A DNA stretch of 10,864 nt. It comes from Candidatus Heimdallarchaeota archaeon (lineage in GTDB: Archaea > Asgardarchaeota > Heimdallarchaeia > Heimdallarchaeales > Heimdallarchaeaceae). The translations under genes were made by a program, and so were the position numbers. The notes below the pieces were generated by a model. It was not told the origin of the DNA. It did no database searches and worked only from the letters and a program-made list of their open reading frames with translations. Location of the stretch: positions 1 through 10,864 of the forward strand of contig JAEOTK010000022.1 of the NCBI GenBank assembly GCA_016839875.1. The letters run 5' to 3'. Below, piece by piece: positions 1 to 7,013 of this stretch; the first letter of the stretch is position 1; the number at the start of each line of letters is the position of its first letter.

Positions 1-113
1 GAGATCAAGATGAGAATATTGCAGATTTGAAGCTTAAATTAATGGGATATGAGATTGATAAGCTGACATCAGAACAAGAGAAATATAAGGATGCTTATTT
101 TGAGGGAACCTAA
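1..113 (+). CDS. 3' end of an unidentified gene (C-terminal 36 residues visible)
   Basis: A reading frame enters from the left edge (first full codon at 3) and ends at TAA 111-113. The 36 visible residues are rich in Lys, Glu, Asp and Leu, ending in YFEGT, and look like an amphipathic, possibly coiled-coil helix. There is no membrane segment or recognisable motif. I judge it to be a real gene tail because the frame is open to the edge, its composition is protein-like, and the stop is followed directly by a pyrimidine-rich tract. The family cannot be named from this fragment, and no function is proposed. Confidence 0.6.
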   Translation, partial: DQDENIADLKLKLMGYEIDKLTSEQEKYKDAYFEGT

Positions 114-135
114 TTTCCTCATTTTCCTCCCTTCT
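114..135 (+). terminator. Pyrimidine-rich tract, possible archaeal terminator
   Basis: Directly after the stop at 113 lie 22 bases that are all C or T except one A, including TTTT at 122-125 and several CCTCC-like blocks. Archaeal RNA polymerase can stop at T-rich tracts without a hairpin. The Ts here are broken by Cs, and a second T-rich stretch (147-162) follows, so the exact end is uncertain. Confidence 0.35.
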
Positions 136-170
136 AGCTATCAACTCGTTTACTTCGTTTTTGGCGCCAC

Positions 171-181
171 AAGATTTTTAG
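171..181 (+). promoter_or_regulatory. Candidate BRE/TATA element for the longin-membrane gene
   Basis: AAGATTTTTAG is purine-rich and then T/A-rich, like an archaeal BRE plus TATA box. A start about 25 bases downstream of its centre would be near 200-205. That leaves a leader of about 25 bases that includes the ribosome site at 213-218. A competing element, TTCATATAGA at 191-200, would place the start too close to the GTG to include that ribosome site. The rest of the 114-226 gap shows nothing further that I can support. Confidence 0.35.
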
Positions 182-212
182 CCTAGAGTATTCATATAGA
201 GAGATATAAGAA

Positions 213-229
213 AAGGGGAATAAACTGTG
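213..229 (+). promoter_or_regulatory. Ribosome binding site and GTG start of the longin-membrane gene
   Basis: AAGGGG at 213-218 lies 8 bases before GTG 227-229 and can pair with the CCUCC end of 16S rRNA with one G-U pair. It supports the GTG start. The next in-frame ATG falls at residue 36, inside the first helix of the longin-like domain, and would delete its first two strands. Confidence 0.55.
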
Positions 230-1549
230 ATAAAACATCTTCTGATTCTTACAACTTACGGTCAAATATTTTATAGTCAAGAGTTTGAAAAAACAGAAGA
301 AGCTGTAGATGTTGCACTAACTGGAGGATTGATGAGTGCAATTTACTCAATGGCTTCTGAGACCCAAAGAGAGAAAATATCCGAGTTTGAGCTAGTTACT
401 TCTAGAATCATTTTTCAAGAAGATAAGGGGGATTTACTCTTTGTTTTAACTGTAGATAAAAGAATGGATATCAAAGACACATATGAACTTCTTGGAATGA
501 TTTCCAAAAGATTCTTTGAGAAATACGGAGAGCTCAGAATTGATGGGTTAGTTTTGACTGATTTTGAAGCAGATGCAACAGAGATTATCTACAAGAAATT
601 ATGGTATCTTGACACACAAAAGCGTAAATTCAAAATTTGGGACTACCTTGCTACAGTTTTCGTAACTCTAGCAATGTGTTGGTATTCTTTACTGATTTTT
701 GGTTCTGCTCCATTCCAAGGAATGCCGGAATTCGGAATCAAAACTTTTGTTTGGGATAATTTATTACTTAGAATCGGAAACCCGGTTGGTTTTGTACTGT
801 ATCTTTTATTATTAATTGCTGTAATAGCAATACCACTGATTGGTATATTTTTACTGTTTAAGTTTACAAATGTAAAAGATATCTTTAGATTTCCAAGAGA
901 TTATATTTCGAGACCAACGAGAGCAAGTTATTCAGAATTACTTCCTAACTACTTCTTGTTTACCATTCTTGTATCACTTCTGATTTACATAAGTTTCATG
1001 ATCTTCGCAGGAGGATACTTCACGGAATTGATTGTATATCCATTGTTTCCAGGAGGACTATTTCCTGAATTGGATCAGCCTTTCAATTTCGCAAATCCAC
1101 TAGCAAGTGATGTTCTCGATCAAATGATAATTGGTTTATTAACTTGGGCTACATGGGTATTTGTATTCCCATTAATCTACGCTCTTCTATTAGGAGAAAG
1201 AAAGTGGGGACAGATTTATAGAAACGCAGTTTATATTGCTTCAATCGCAATGTTCATTCTAATAATATGCTACATCTTTGCAGGAGTAAAGTATCTTGAA
1301 GCAGTAGGTTTTCATCCAAGAGATAGAGCTATTTTTCAGACGGAACAGATAACGGCAGTTTATCAACTTATTACGGTTATACCAGTGAACATCTTCTTCT
1401 ATGGTTTTCTATTATACCTAGGGCTTGGGGTAAACAGAGTAACCCCATCAAAGACAAGAGTTCCATCTTTATTTGCAGTTGGTGTTGCAATTTATCTGAC
1501 ATTAATAATCCAAAGATTGATTTACTTCTTGTTAGTTGCTCCGGCTTGA
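227..1549 (+). CDS. Longin-like domain fused to a seven-segment membrane domain
   Basis: 440 residues in two parts. Residues 1-125 are soluble. The apparent order is two strands (2-20, with LLILTTYGQIFYS), a helix (25-47), three strands (54-78, with LLFVLTVDK), a helix (83-102) and a last helix (114-130). This order, without a leading helix, fits a longin domain better than a roadblock domain. Longin domains occur in SNAREs, adaptor sigma subunits and SR-alpha, and often bind small GTPases. Membrane segments follow at about 140-160, 185-213, 240-262, 298-322, 333-355, 378-402 and 411-437. The basic loops 214-239, 323-332 and 403-410 all fall inside if the N-terminal domain is cytoplasmic, so the topology is self-consistent. 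It appears to be a single-gene unit: a terminator and new promoter follow it. The membrane part is not recognised; a transporter, receptor or docking protein all remain possible. The fold assignment comes from pattern only. Confidence 0.75.
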   Translation: MIKHLLILTTYGQIFYSQEFEKTEEAVDVALTGGLMSAIYSMASETQREKISEFELVTSRIIFQEDKGDLLFVLTVDKRMDIKDTYELLGMISKRFFEKYGELRIDGLVLTDFEADATEIIYKKLWYLDTQKRKFKIWDYLATVFVTLAMCWYSLLIFGSAPFQGMPEFGIKTFVWDNLLLRIGNPVGFVLYLLLLIAVIAIPLIGIFLLFKFTNVKDIFRFPRDYISRPTRASYSELLPNYFLFTILVSLLIYISFMIFAGGYFTELIVYPLFPGGLFPELDQPFNFANPLASDVLDQMIIGLLTWATWVFVFPLIYALLLGERKWGQIYRNAVYIASIAMFILIICYIFAGVKYLEAVGFHPRDRAIFQTEQITAVYQLITVIPVNIFFYGFLLYLGLGVNRVTPSKTRVPSLFAVGVAIYLTLIIQRLIYFLLVAPA

Positions 1550-1562
1550 ATTCATCCGTTTA

Positions 1563-1590
1563 AAGGGAGCATATCCCTTCTTTTCTTTTA
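1563..1590 (+). terminator. Hairpin plus T-tract terminator after the longin-membrane gene
   Basis: AAGGGA (1563-1568) and TCCCTT (1574-1579) form a perfect 6-bp stem with a 5-base loop, followed by CTTTTCTTTT (1580-1589). It lies 13 bases after the TGA stop. The T-tract alone fits archaeal termination, and the stem makes it look like a bacterial intrinsic terminator. It should separate this gene from the permease operon. Confidence 0.6.
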
Positions 1591-1615
1591 GAAACTTTTA
1601 TATCGAAAGTTTTTA
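1589..1615 (+). repeat. Inverted repeat over the TATA box (possible operator)
   Basis: AAACTTT (1592-1598) and AAAGTTT (1606-1612) are exact reverse complements separated by 7 bases. Allowing one mismatch (1591/1613), the arms extend to 1589-1598 and 1606-1615. One arm overlaps the BRE/TATA and the other lies just downstream, where a dimeric repressor could block TBP/TFB or polymerase. AT-rich DNA yields such repeats by chance fairly often, so regulation is inference. Confidence 0.4.
1591..1603 (+). promoter_or_regulatory. Archaeal BRE-TATA promoter of the permease operon
   Basis: GAAAC (1591-1595) is a strong match to the TFB recognition element and abuts TTTTATAT (1596-1603), a strong TATA box. 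A start about 25 bases downstream of the TATA centre would be near 1624-1627, giving a leader of roughly 17-20 bases before ATG 1644. It is the clearest archaeal signal in the window. Confidence 0.7.
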
Positions 1616-1633
1616 GATAGTAGGAAAAGCAAA

Positions 1634-1638
1634 GTGAT
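1634..1638 (+). promoter_or_regulatory. Weak ribosome binding site of the first permease gene
   Basis: GTGAT pairs with the AUCAC part of the 16S rRNA tail and lies 5 bases before ATG 1644. The GTG at 1634 is not in frame with the permease. No better purine-rich site lies close to the start; the AGGA at 1622-1625 is too distant and probably near the transcript's 5' end. Confidence 0.4.
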
Positions 1639-1643
1639 AACTG

Positions 1644-2816
1644 ATGCTAGGATTTATTGTAAGGTTCTTTTTCCATAATAAAAAGAGGACATTTCAGGCA
1701 ATAATGACACTGACTTTAGCCTTAGTAATCTATATAGCTACAGTACTGTTAGTGGGAGGATATGCTGCAAACATCAGTGGGATGGCATCTATTGTCAGAC
1801 CTTCTAATTTTCTTTTAGTTACAGAAACTGGACAGAGCTTATCAGAAAGCAGAATAGATTTAGAAGTTCTAAGTTTCTTGGAGGAATACTCTGAATATAC
1901 TCCTAATGTTGATATTGTTCTACCGCAATTATATTTTGAGATTACAGTAAAAGGTGAAACGGGAACGGAGATACGTACGCATCTAAGATTAATAAATTTC
2001 ACAACTTTTGAACTGTATCAGAAACATAGTTATGCATATGCTCTATCTGTTCCAGACGAAAACGAGATCATAATGGGGCAACATTTAATGAGTATGTTAT
2101 CATCCGGATTAGGTGCCGAGGTAGAGATTCAAAGTGATTTTATCCAATTAAATGAATCAGCTAATACTCTAGTTAATGATAGTTTCACAGTAGTAAATAT
2201 AATTGAGTCAAGTCAAGAATTTGATATAGAGATTCTTGCATCTATTGATAACTTTGAATTTAATTCTACATTGAATTTTGTTTCTTTTATAGAATTATTC
2301 ATTTTGGATACAAGAGAAGTTGAAACAATCATTGATGAAATCAAAGCTGAATTTAATGATTTGGAAATAACAGAAGAAAAGCAAACTCAAAATTTCATAA
2401 TTTATGCAACAGATGAGGTAATCAAAACTCTCACACTTTTAGAGATTCTTTTCTTTGTCTTAATGCTAGTTTCAATAACTTACAGCATCTATACCCTTGT
2501 TAAGGAAAGTGAAGAAGAGATTTTTGTCTTGCGATCCATAGGGTCAACGAAATATCATATTACACTTCTTTTTATGATGCAGGCGTTATTTATTGGTTTG
2601 ATCTCAGCTGTTCTTGCAATAGTGGTAGGCTATCTTGGAGTGAGTGGTGTTGTAGCTATTGTATCAGCTATCACTGGATTGCCATTTATTGCACTCAATA
2701 TTAATGCTAGTTTAGTTGGGATAATATTTCTACTCTCAGTTTCACTTTCCATAGTATCAGGAATTTATCCTTCGATTGAAGCTGCCAAAATCAAGGTTAT
2801 AAGGGAGGAGCTATAA
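1644..2816 (+). CDS. FtsX/MacB-type ABC permease, normal size
   Basis: 390 residues, close to the usual 380-420 of this family. Layout: a basic N-terminus (KKR 13-15), membrane segment 1 (17-40), an extracytoplasmic domain (41-260) like the MacB periplasmic core domain, then segments at 261-284, 306-340 and 354-374. The loop after segment 2 has EEIFVLRSIGSTKYHI, the conserved FtsX-type loop that contacts the ATPase. The C-terminus, YPSIEAAKIKVIREEL, matches the family ending YPA..A....P...LR. About six N-X-S/T sites fall in outer regions. Such proteins do not form a channel in known cases: they couple ATP hydrolysis in the cytoplasm to movement of the outer domain (MacB, LolCE, FtsX). It is the first gene of an operon; its TAA overlaps the next ATG by one base. 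The substrate is unknown, and no ATPase gene is visible. Confidence 0.88.
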   Translation: MLGFIVRFFFHNKKRTFQAIMTLTLALVIYIATVLLVGGYAANISGMASIVRPSNFLLVTETGQSLSESRIDLEVLSFLEEYSEYTPNVDIVLPQLYFEITVKGETGTEIRTHLRLINFTTFELYQKHSYAYALSVPDENEIIMGQHLMSMLSSGLGAEVEIQSDFIQLNESANTLVNDSFTVVNIIESSQEFDIEILASIDNFEFNSTLNFVSFIELFILDTREVETIIDEIKAEFNDLEITEEKQTQNFIIYATDEVIKTLTLLEILFFVLMLVSITYSIYTLVKESEEEIFVLRSIGSTKYHITLLFMMQALFIGLISAVLAIVVGYLGVSGVVAIVSAITGLPFIALNINASLVGIIFLLSVSLSIVSGIYPSIEAAKIKVIREEL

Positions 2817-5800
2817 TGAGTCTTAGGGCAACCTTTCTCTACAACATCTTACCTAAAAAGCGATTATTTATAGCTTTTATTGGCTTTCTCATAAGTTCCA
2901 CAATAATTACAGGAGGAGCTATCCTCATGGACAGTATAATAGATGCTACTTCATCTTATCTAGGAGAAAGTGAGAATATTCTAGTCATTTCAAACCCAAA
3001 AGCATCTACTCCATATACAAGCATATTGCCACTTGAATTAGCAGAAACAGTGAGGACTATACCTGGTGTTATGGATGTGAGTCCTGAGGTTATGACAGCA
3101 GCTGTTTACAAAGATAAAGCTGTTTATTTTAGAGGGGTGGATATAGGAAAATTCTGGGAGTTTACGGATGTTAGTTATATAGATGGGGATCCGTTAGACA
3201 GTAATGACACTTATGAAATCAGCGTGGGTACTAGATTTGCTAGTAGAAATAACTTAGAAGTTGGAGATTTGTTTATAGTATTCTCCACAAGATCAAATGC
3301 TGCGATGGAATTCAAAATTAAATCAATCTTTGTAACGAATACACTGCTAGATGATGAGATAATTGCACCTCTTTGGATCGGACAATTTTTTGCATTTGAA
3401 TCATTTAACTATATTACACATATACGTGTTAAAGTTGATCTGGACCAAGTTTCGAAAGAAGCAGTAAGAGAAATCGTTACTAGTGAGTATGAACTTACTA
3501 TTAATATTACTACCCCAAATAGTATAACTTCTTTGAACGCTACTGTCTATATTAGAAGTGGTAAAGGCAATTTGATCAAAGAAGAGATTATTATCAATTC
3601 CTATACCATGTCAGCTGTTCTTCCTTTTGGTGAGTATGAGATACAAATAGATGTAGAAAGCTTACTATCTGAACCATATGAATTGATTTTAGGAGCTGAC
3701 AGAATCATTGAAGTATTTGTACCTTACATCCGAAGAGATCTCAATATTAGGGTAATTACTGATGAAGATGAGCCCATAGAAGGTGTGGAAATAGAAGTTT
3801 ACAGTCAAGAAAAACAAGAAAAGGTGACAAGAGCAAAAACATACTATGCACTTTCCGATGAAAATGGTGAAGCAGTAATCACTGTTAGTAATGGGAGTTA
3901 TTATGCTGAATTTGATTATAATGTATACTGGAAATCTATAGCATTTACTACGGGAGAAATAAATAATATAGAAGTTGAACTAATCAGTCGTCACCCATCA
4001 ATAGGTATGAGAACGCCAAAAAATCACAGTATCGTTATAGGAACTGAAGCGAATGTTTCAATAAGTGCAACACGAGGATATTCTATTTATTTCTATCCTG
4101 ATGGAAATTTTGGAGATATAAGGGAATTTTATATTGCAGAGGAAGGACAAATTCCACCTCCCGGAATTTTCGTTCCTTTCGATGAGGGAGATCATTCAAT
4201 CACAGTTATAGTATTTAATCAAGATTACCCTGGTAGTGGGGATAAGAGTAAGAATTATGCAGAAACAACTGTATACTTTACAATATCCCATGATTTTCCA
4301 GAGACGATATCCTTTACTAATGCAGTTAATGGTACACACATCTCTCCCTCATCAACCCTTTTTCTAAATTCGTCTCTTTACTTTAGTCACAATACAACTT
4401 ATCGATGGAATAGTGATAGCTGGGAGATTTTAACAAGTTCAAATATCAAAAGCCCTTCTGAAATAGGCATTCACAAATTAACAATAAAAGGATCAACTGC
4501 AAACGAAAGTAAAGAATGGTTATTTTATTTTATTATAGAGGACATTCCACAGAAAATAGGTGTCATTGGTTTACCTGACCATCTCCGAATTATTGAGGGA
4601 GAAGAAATATCTGTCTATTATTCACTTCCTGCAACAACTGCCTTATACCGTTGGGATACATTTCCTGATACTCCAATTTCAGACCTTAGTATAGAAACCA
4701 GCAGCTTGGATGAAGGCAATCACACACTATATCTCTCCTTAAATTTCTTAACTATATGGTACAACAGATCTTACAACATAATTATAGATAATTCCGCACC
4801 AAACATTACTCTCTCGTACAGTAATCAAACAGCTATAGAGGCTGGAAATAATATATTTTATCAAAGCAATGAAACTCTTTCATGGTTAAAATATTCTTGG
4901 GATAATCTAGCTTATTCATTTGATTCTCAAGAGAAAATAAAATGTCCGCAAACAAATGGGCTTCATAACTTAAGCATAATTGCATGTGATCTAGCAGGAA
5001 ATACTGCAAGTTATTATTACGAATTTACTACAGAGAATTTCACAGATACCACGCCTATTGATTTTTATCTGCTTTATGAATTAGGTGGATTAATTAACCA
5101 AGGTTTTATTGATATCGAGGTTTTTTCAAACGCACCTGTTTATGAAATTAAATATTCTATAGAGGGACCTGTTAACATTGAAGGTCTCATGTCTCATTTC
5201 AAACGAGTTTACCTCTTCCCTGGCGATTATAATTTGACTATAACTTTTTCCGTAAATCTCTTCGCAAGTAGAACGAGAAAATGGAGTTTTTCAATAATTG
5301 AAGGTTTTAATTCATCTAATCTCTATCCTACAACAATTAATTCCAGCTACGCAGGAGACGTAAGTATCTATTTCCCATATTTTGATTATAATGAAACCAT
5401 TAACAGCGAAATATCTTTACACTTGACTAATGGTGCTTACTATGCAATTTCACATCAAATTGGAATGAGTGAAAATATCAATGAGCAATGGATTATAATT
5501 GATACAATAGGACCAACGATTATCATAAATTCTCCATTTCTTGGTGATAGTGAATCAATTGTTCCGCTTGATCTTGATGGTGATGCCGTAGAAATATTAT
5601 TTCAACAAGACCACACGGGACCAATCTATACTTATGACAGACTATACCATCTTGAATATAATGATGGAAAACACACATTAACATTCATTCTTACTGATTC
5701 ATTCTACAATCAAAGATCTATCAATTATACATTTGTAACAGGTTTGAATTATGTTACAGTTAATTTAACTTTCCAATTGCTAAGTGGTGATACACCTATC

Positions 5801-7003
5801 CCGTTGAATGATTACTCTCTTTCAATTAGTAGCTATTATAATAATACACAATGGGAAGGGATAACAAATACAGAGGGAAGGCTTCTATTTGACATCTATC
5901 CCGGTAGGTATTATGTAAGTTTTACTTATATGGGAGAGCATTATAGGTATGAACTTAAGACCTCAGATGGTTTAGATAGTGAAATTACTATTGGTTGGTT
6001 AGATACAATATTGAATGTTAATGATCAATATGCAAACTCACCGATAGAAGATATATCAATTGTAATCAGAGACACATCGGGTTCTAGATTGAGAACTTTA
6101 CTAACTAACGGTAATGGACAATGCTTTACTACGATTTTTACAGGAGGTTATACTTGTTATTACAGAATCCAAAATAAAATCTACTCAATACCATTTCAAA
6201 TTTATTCTATGAATCAAGAGGTATTTTTCAAGATCATATCTCCAAAAGATAAAGTAATATTTGATTTTGTTTATGATAATGGTTCTCAAGTGTATAATGT
6301 TCCGGTTGTTTTCAATACTAGTATAGATGGAGAAATTTCAACCACAACAGGACTATATTCAAGTATCTCCCTCTGGATATCATATGGAATAGTTAATCTC
6401 ACAGTTACTCTAAAAACGGGAGAGATTCTAGAATTAAGAAGATCGTTTGAACCTGGAAAAGAATCAATAACAGTTATACTACCAACAGCTACTGAAGAGC
6501 AATGGTTAAAAATACCATTCAAGCCAGTTTCAGGTTTTGCCTTTTTGGTTTCTTTATCATTAGAGTATATGGATTATTATCTGCGAGGTTCATTACTGTT
6601 TACTTACACTCTTGCTTATGCTGAAGTCATTTTGATTCTTCTTGTAGTTATAGTAAATATGTATTCAATTTTGCAAAATGTCTATAAAGAAAGTCGACGA
6701 GAAACTACTATTGTCAGAATGATAGGGGGAACAAATCTCAACGCAATAGTTACTATATTCTCACGTTTAGGTTTCATCTCCTTAGTTGCTTCTTTGATAG
6801 GATATGGACTAGGTACAGCCGTACTCAAACTTCTTGCAGTTGTAAATCAAACCGTGTTCTTTGGACACACTTTCTCTCCTTCAGGGGGTGGAGGTCTCTT
6901 TCTACTTAATATTGTTCTGATTCTATTTACGGCTCTCATCTCATCGATTCTTATTGCTAGAAAAGCAAAGAAAGTCAAGAAAATCACTTACACAAGAAGA
7001 TAA
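2816..7003 (+). CDS. Giant FtsX/MacB-type permease with a ~1000-residue extracellular arm
   Basis: 1395 residues, over three times the family norm. Membrane segment 1 is at 16-38, and a MacB-like core domain follows at about 50-228. Residues about 230-1230 are an insertion: carboxypeptidase-regulatory-like modules near 309-390, Ig-like units near 420-970, and about three more regulatory-like modules near 980-1220. Segments at 1260-1282, 1315-1342 and 1358-1380 close the FtsX fold. The loop ESRRETTIVRMIGGT (1292-1306) is the ATPase-contact loop, and the tail is Lys/Arg-rich. By my count there are 28 N-X-S/T sites, all from residue 130 onward and none in cytoplasmic parts. The only four cysteines form two close pairs (710/724, 1103/1114) in the arm, suggesting disulfides. 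The ribosome site GGGAGGAG (2803-2810) lies 5 bases before ATG 2816. It probably forms a heterodimer with the preceding permease. The arm may bind a ligand, glycan or cell-surface partner; the substrate is unknown. Confidence 0.87.
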   Translation: MSLRATFLYNILPKKRLFIAFIGFLISSTIITGGAILMDSIIDATSSYLGESENILVISNPKASTPYTSILPLELAETVRTIPGVMDVSPEVMTAAVYKDKAVYFRGVDIGKFWEFTDVSYIDGDPLDSNDTYEISVGTRFASRNNLEVGDLFIVFSTRSNAAMEFKIKSIFVTNTLLDDEIIAPLWIGQFFAFESFNYITHIRVKVDLDQVSKEAVREIVTSEYELTINITTPNSITSLNATVYIRSGKGNLIKEEIIINSYTMSAVLPFGEYEIQIDVESLLSEPYELILGADRIIEVFVPYIRRDLNIRVITDEDEPIEGVEIEVYSQEKQEKVTRAKTYYALSDENGEAVITVSNGSYYAEFDYNVYWKSIAFTTGEINNIEVELISRHPSIGMRTPKNHSIVIGTEANVSISATRGYSIYFYPDGNFGDIREFYIAEEGQIPPPGIFVPFDEGDHSITVIVFNQDYPGSGDKSKNYAETTVYFTISHDFPETISFTNAVNGTHISPSSTLFLNSSLYFSHNTTYRWNSDSWEILTSSNIKSPSEIGIHKLTIKGSTANESKEWLFYFIIEDIPQKIGVIGLPDHLRIIEGEEISVYYSLPATTALYRWDTFPDTPISDLSIETSSLDEGNHTLYLSLNFLTIWYNRSYNIIIDNSAPNITLSYSNQTAIEAGNNIFYQSNETLSWLKYSWDNLAYSFDSQEKIKCPQTNGLHNLSIIACDLAGNTASYYYEFTTENFTDTTPIDFYLLYELGGLINQGFIDIEVFSNAPVYEIKYSIEGPVNIEGLMSHFKRVYLFPGDYNLTITFSVNLFASRTRKWSFSIIEGFNSSNLYPTTINSSYAGDVSIYFPYFDYNETINSEISLHLTNGAYYAISHQIGMSENINEQWIIIDTIGPTIIINSPFLGDSESIVPLDLDGDAVEILFQQDHTGPIYTYDRLYHLEYNDGKHTLTFILTDSFYNQRSINYTFVTGLNYVTVNLTFQLLSGDTPIPLNDYSLSISSYYNNTQWEGITNTEGRLLFDIYPGRYYVSFTYMGEHYRYELKTSDGLDSEITIGWLDTILNVNDQYANSPIEDISIVIRDTSGSRLRTLLTNGNGQCFTTIFTGGYTCYYRIQNKIYSIPFQIYSMNQEVFFKIISPKDKVIFDFVYDNGSQVYNVPVVFNTSIDGEISTTTGLYSSISLWISYGIVNLTVTLKTGEILELRRSFEPGKESITVILPTATEEQWLKIPFKPVSGFAFLVSLSLEYMDYYLRGSLLFTYTLAYAEVILILLVVIVNMYSILQNVYKESRRETTIVRMIGGTNLNAIVTIFSRLGFISLVASLIGYGLGTAVLKLLAVVNQTVFFGHTFSPSGGGGLFLLNIVLILFTALISSILIARKAKKVKKITYTRR
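4400..5140 (+). repeat. Three ~82-residue Ig-like repeats in the giant permease
   Basis: Units begin at YRW (529-531), YRW (611-613) and YSW (693-695), so the Trp residues are spaced exactly 82 and 82 apart. Each unit has a G-x-H-x-L-x-(I/L) strand with its His at 553, 636 and 717, that is 22-23 residues after the Trp. Degenerate units follow, with YSI 780-782 and PGDYNLTI, then ILF 927-929 and DGKHTLTF. A divergent one precedes, with EGDHSITV near 457-464. The repeats are diverged at DNA level, so the duplication is old. The pattern resembles surface Ig-like domains of archaea and bacteria. Confidence 0.65.
6961..6985 (-). terminator. T-rich stretch downstream of the GT-C gene, possible terminator
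   Basis: Reading the minus strand past the stop at 7014, bases 6985-6961 hold TTTT, TTTCTTT and TTTT runs, enough for archaeal T-tract termination. The same bases encode the Lys-rich tail of the permease on the plus strand, so the T-richness may simply reflect AAA/AAG codons. No comparable tract follows the permease stop on the plus strand within 50 bases. Confidence 0.22.
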
Positions 7004-7013
7004 ACTACTAGCT

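Noticed and set aside
163..168. GGCGCC palindrome before the longin-membrane gene
   Set aside because: A single 6-base palindrome without extended arms is too short to call an operator or a hairpin.
227..600. Roadblock/LC7 domain for the N-terminus of the first gene
   Set aside because: Roadblock domains begin with a helix; this one begins with two strands, which fits longin better. The two folds are related, so this is not fully excluded.
1730..2002. A 90-residue minus-strand frame inside the first permease
   Set aside because: It lies opposite clear FtsX-family coding sequence, has no start signal and shows no protein-like pattern.
6286..6522. A 78-residue minus-strand frame opposite the giant permease
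   Set aside because: It is antisense to a conserved continuous frame, and has no promoter or ribosome site.
2816..7003. The giant permease as an assembly fusion of two or more genes
   Set aside because: The frame is unbroken, and the two ends together make exactly one complete FtsX-type protein (segment 1 plus segments 2-4), so the middle is an insertion and not a chimera.
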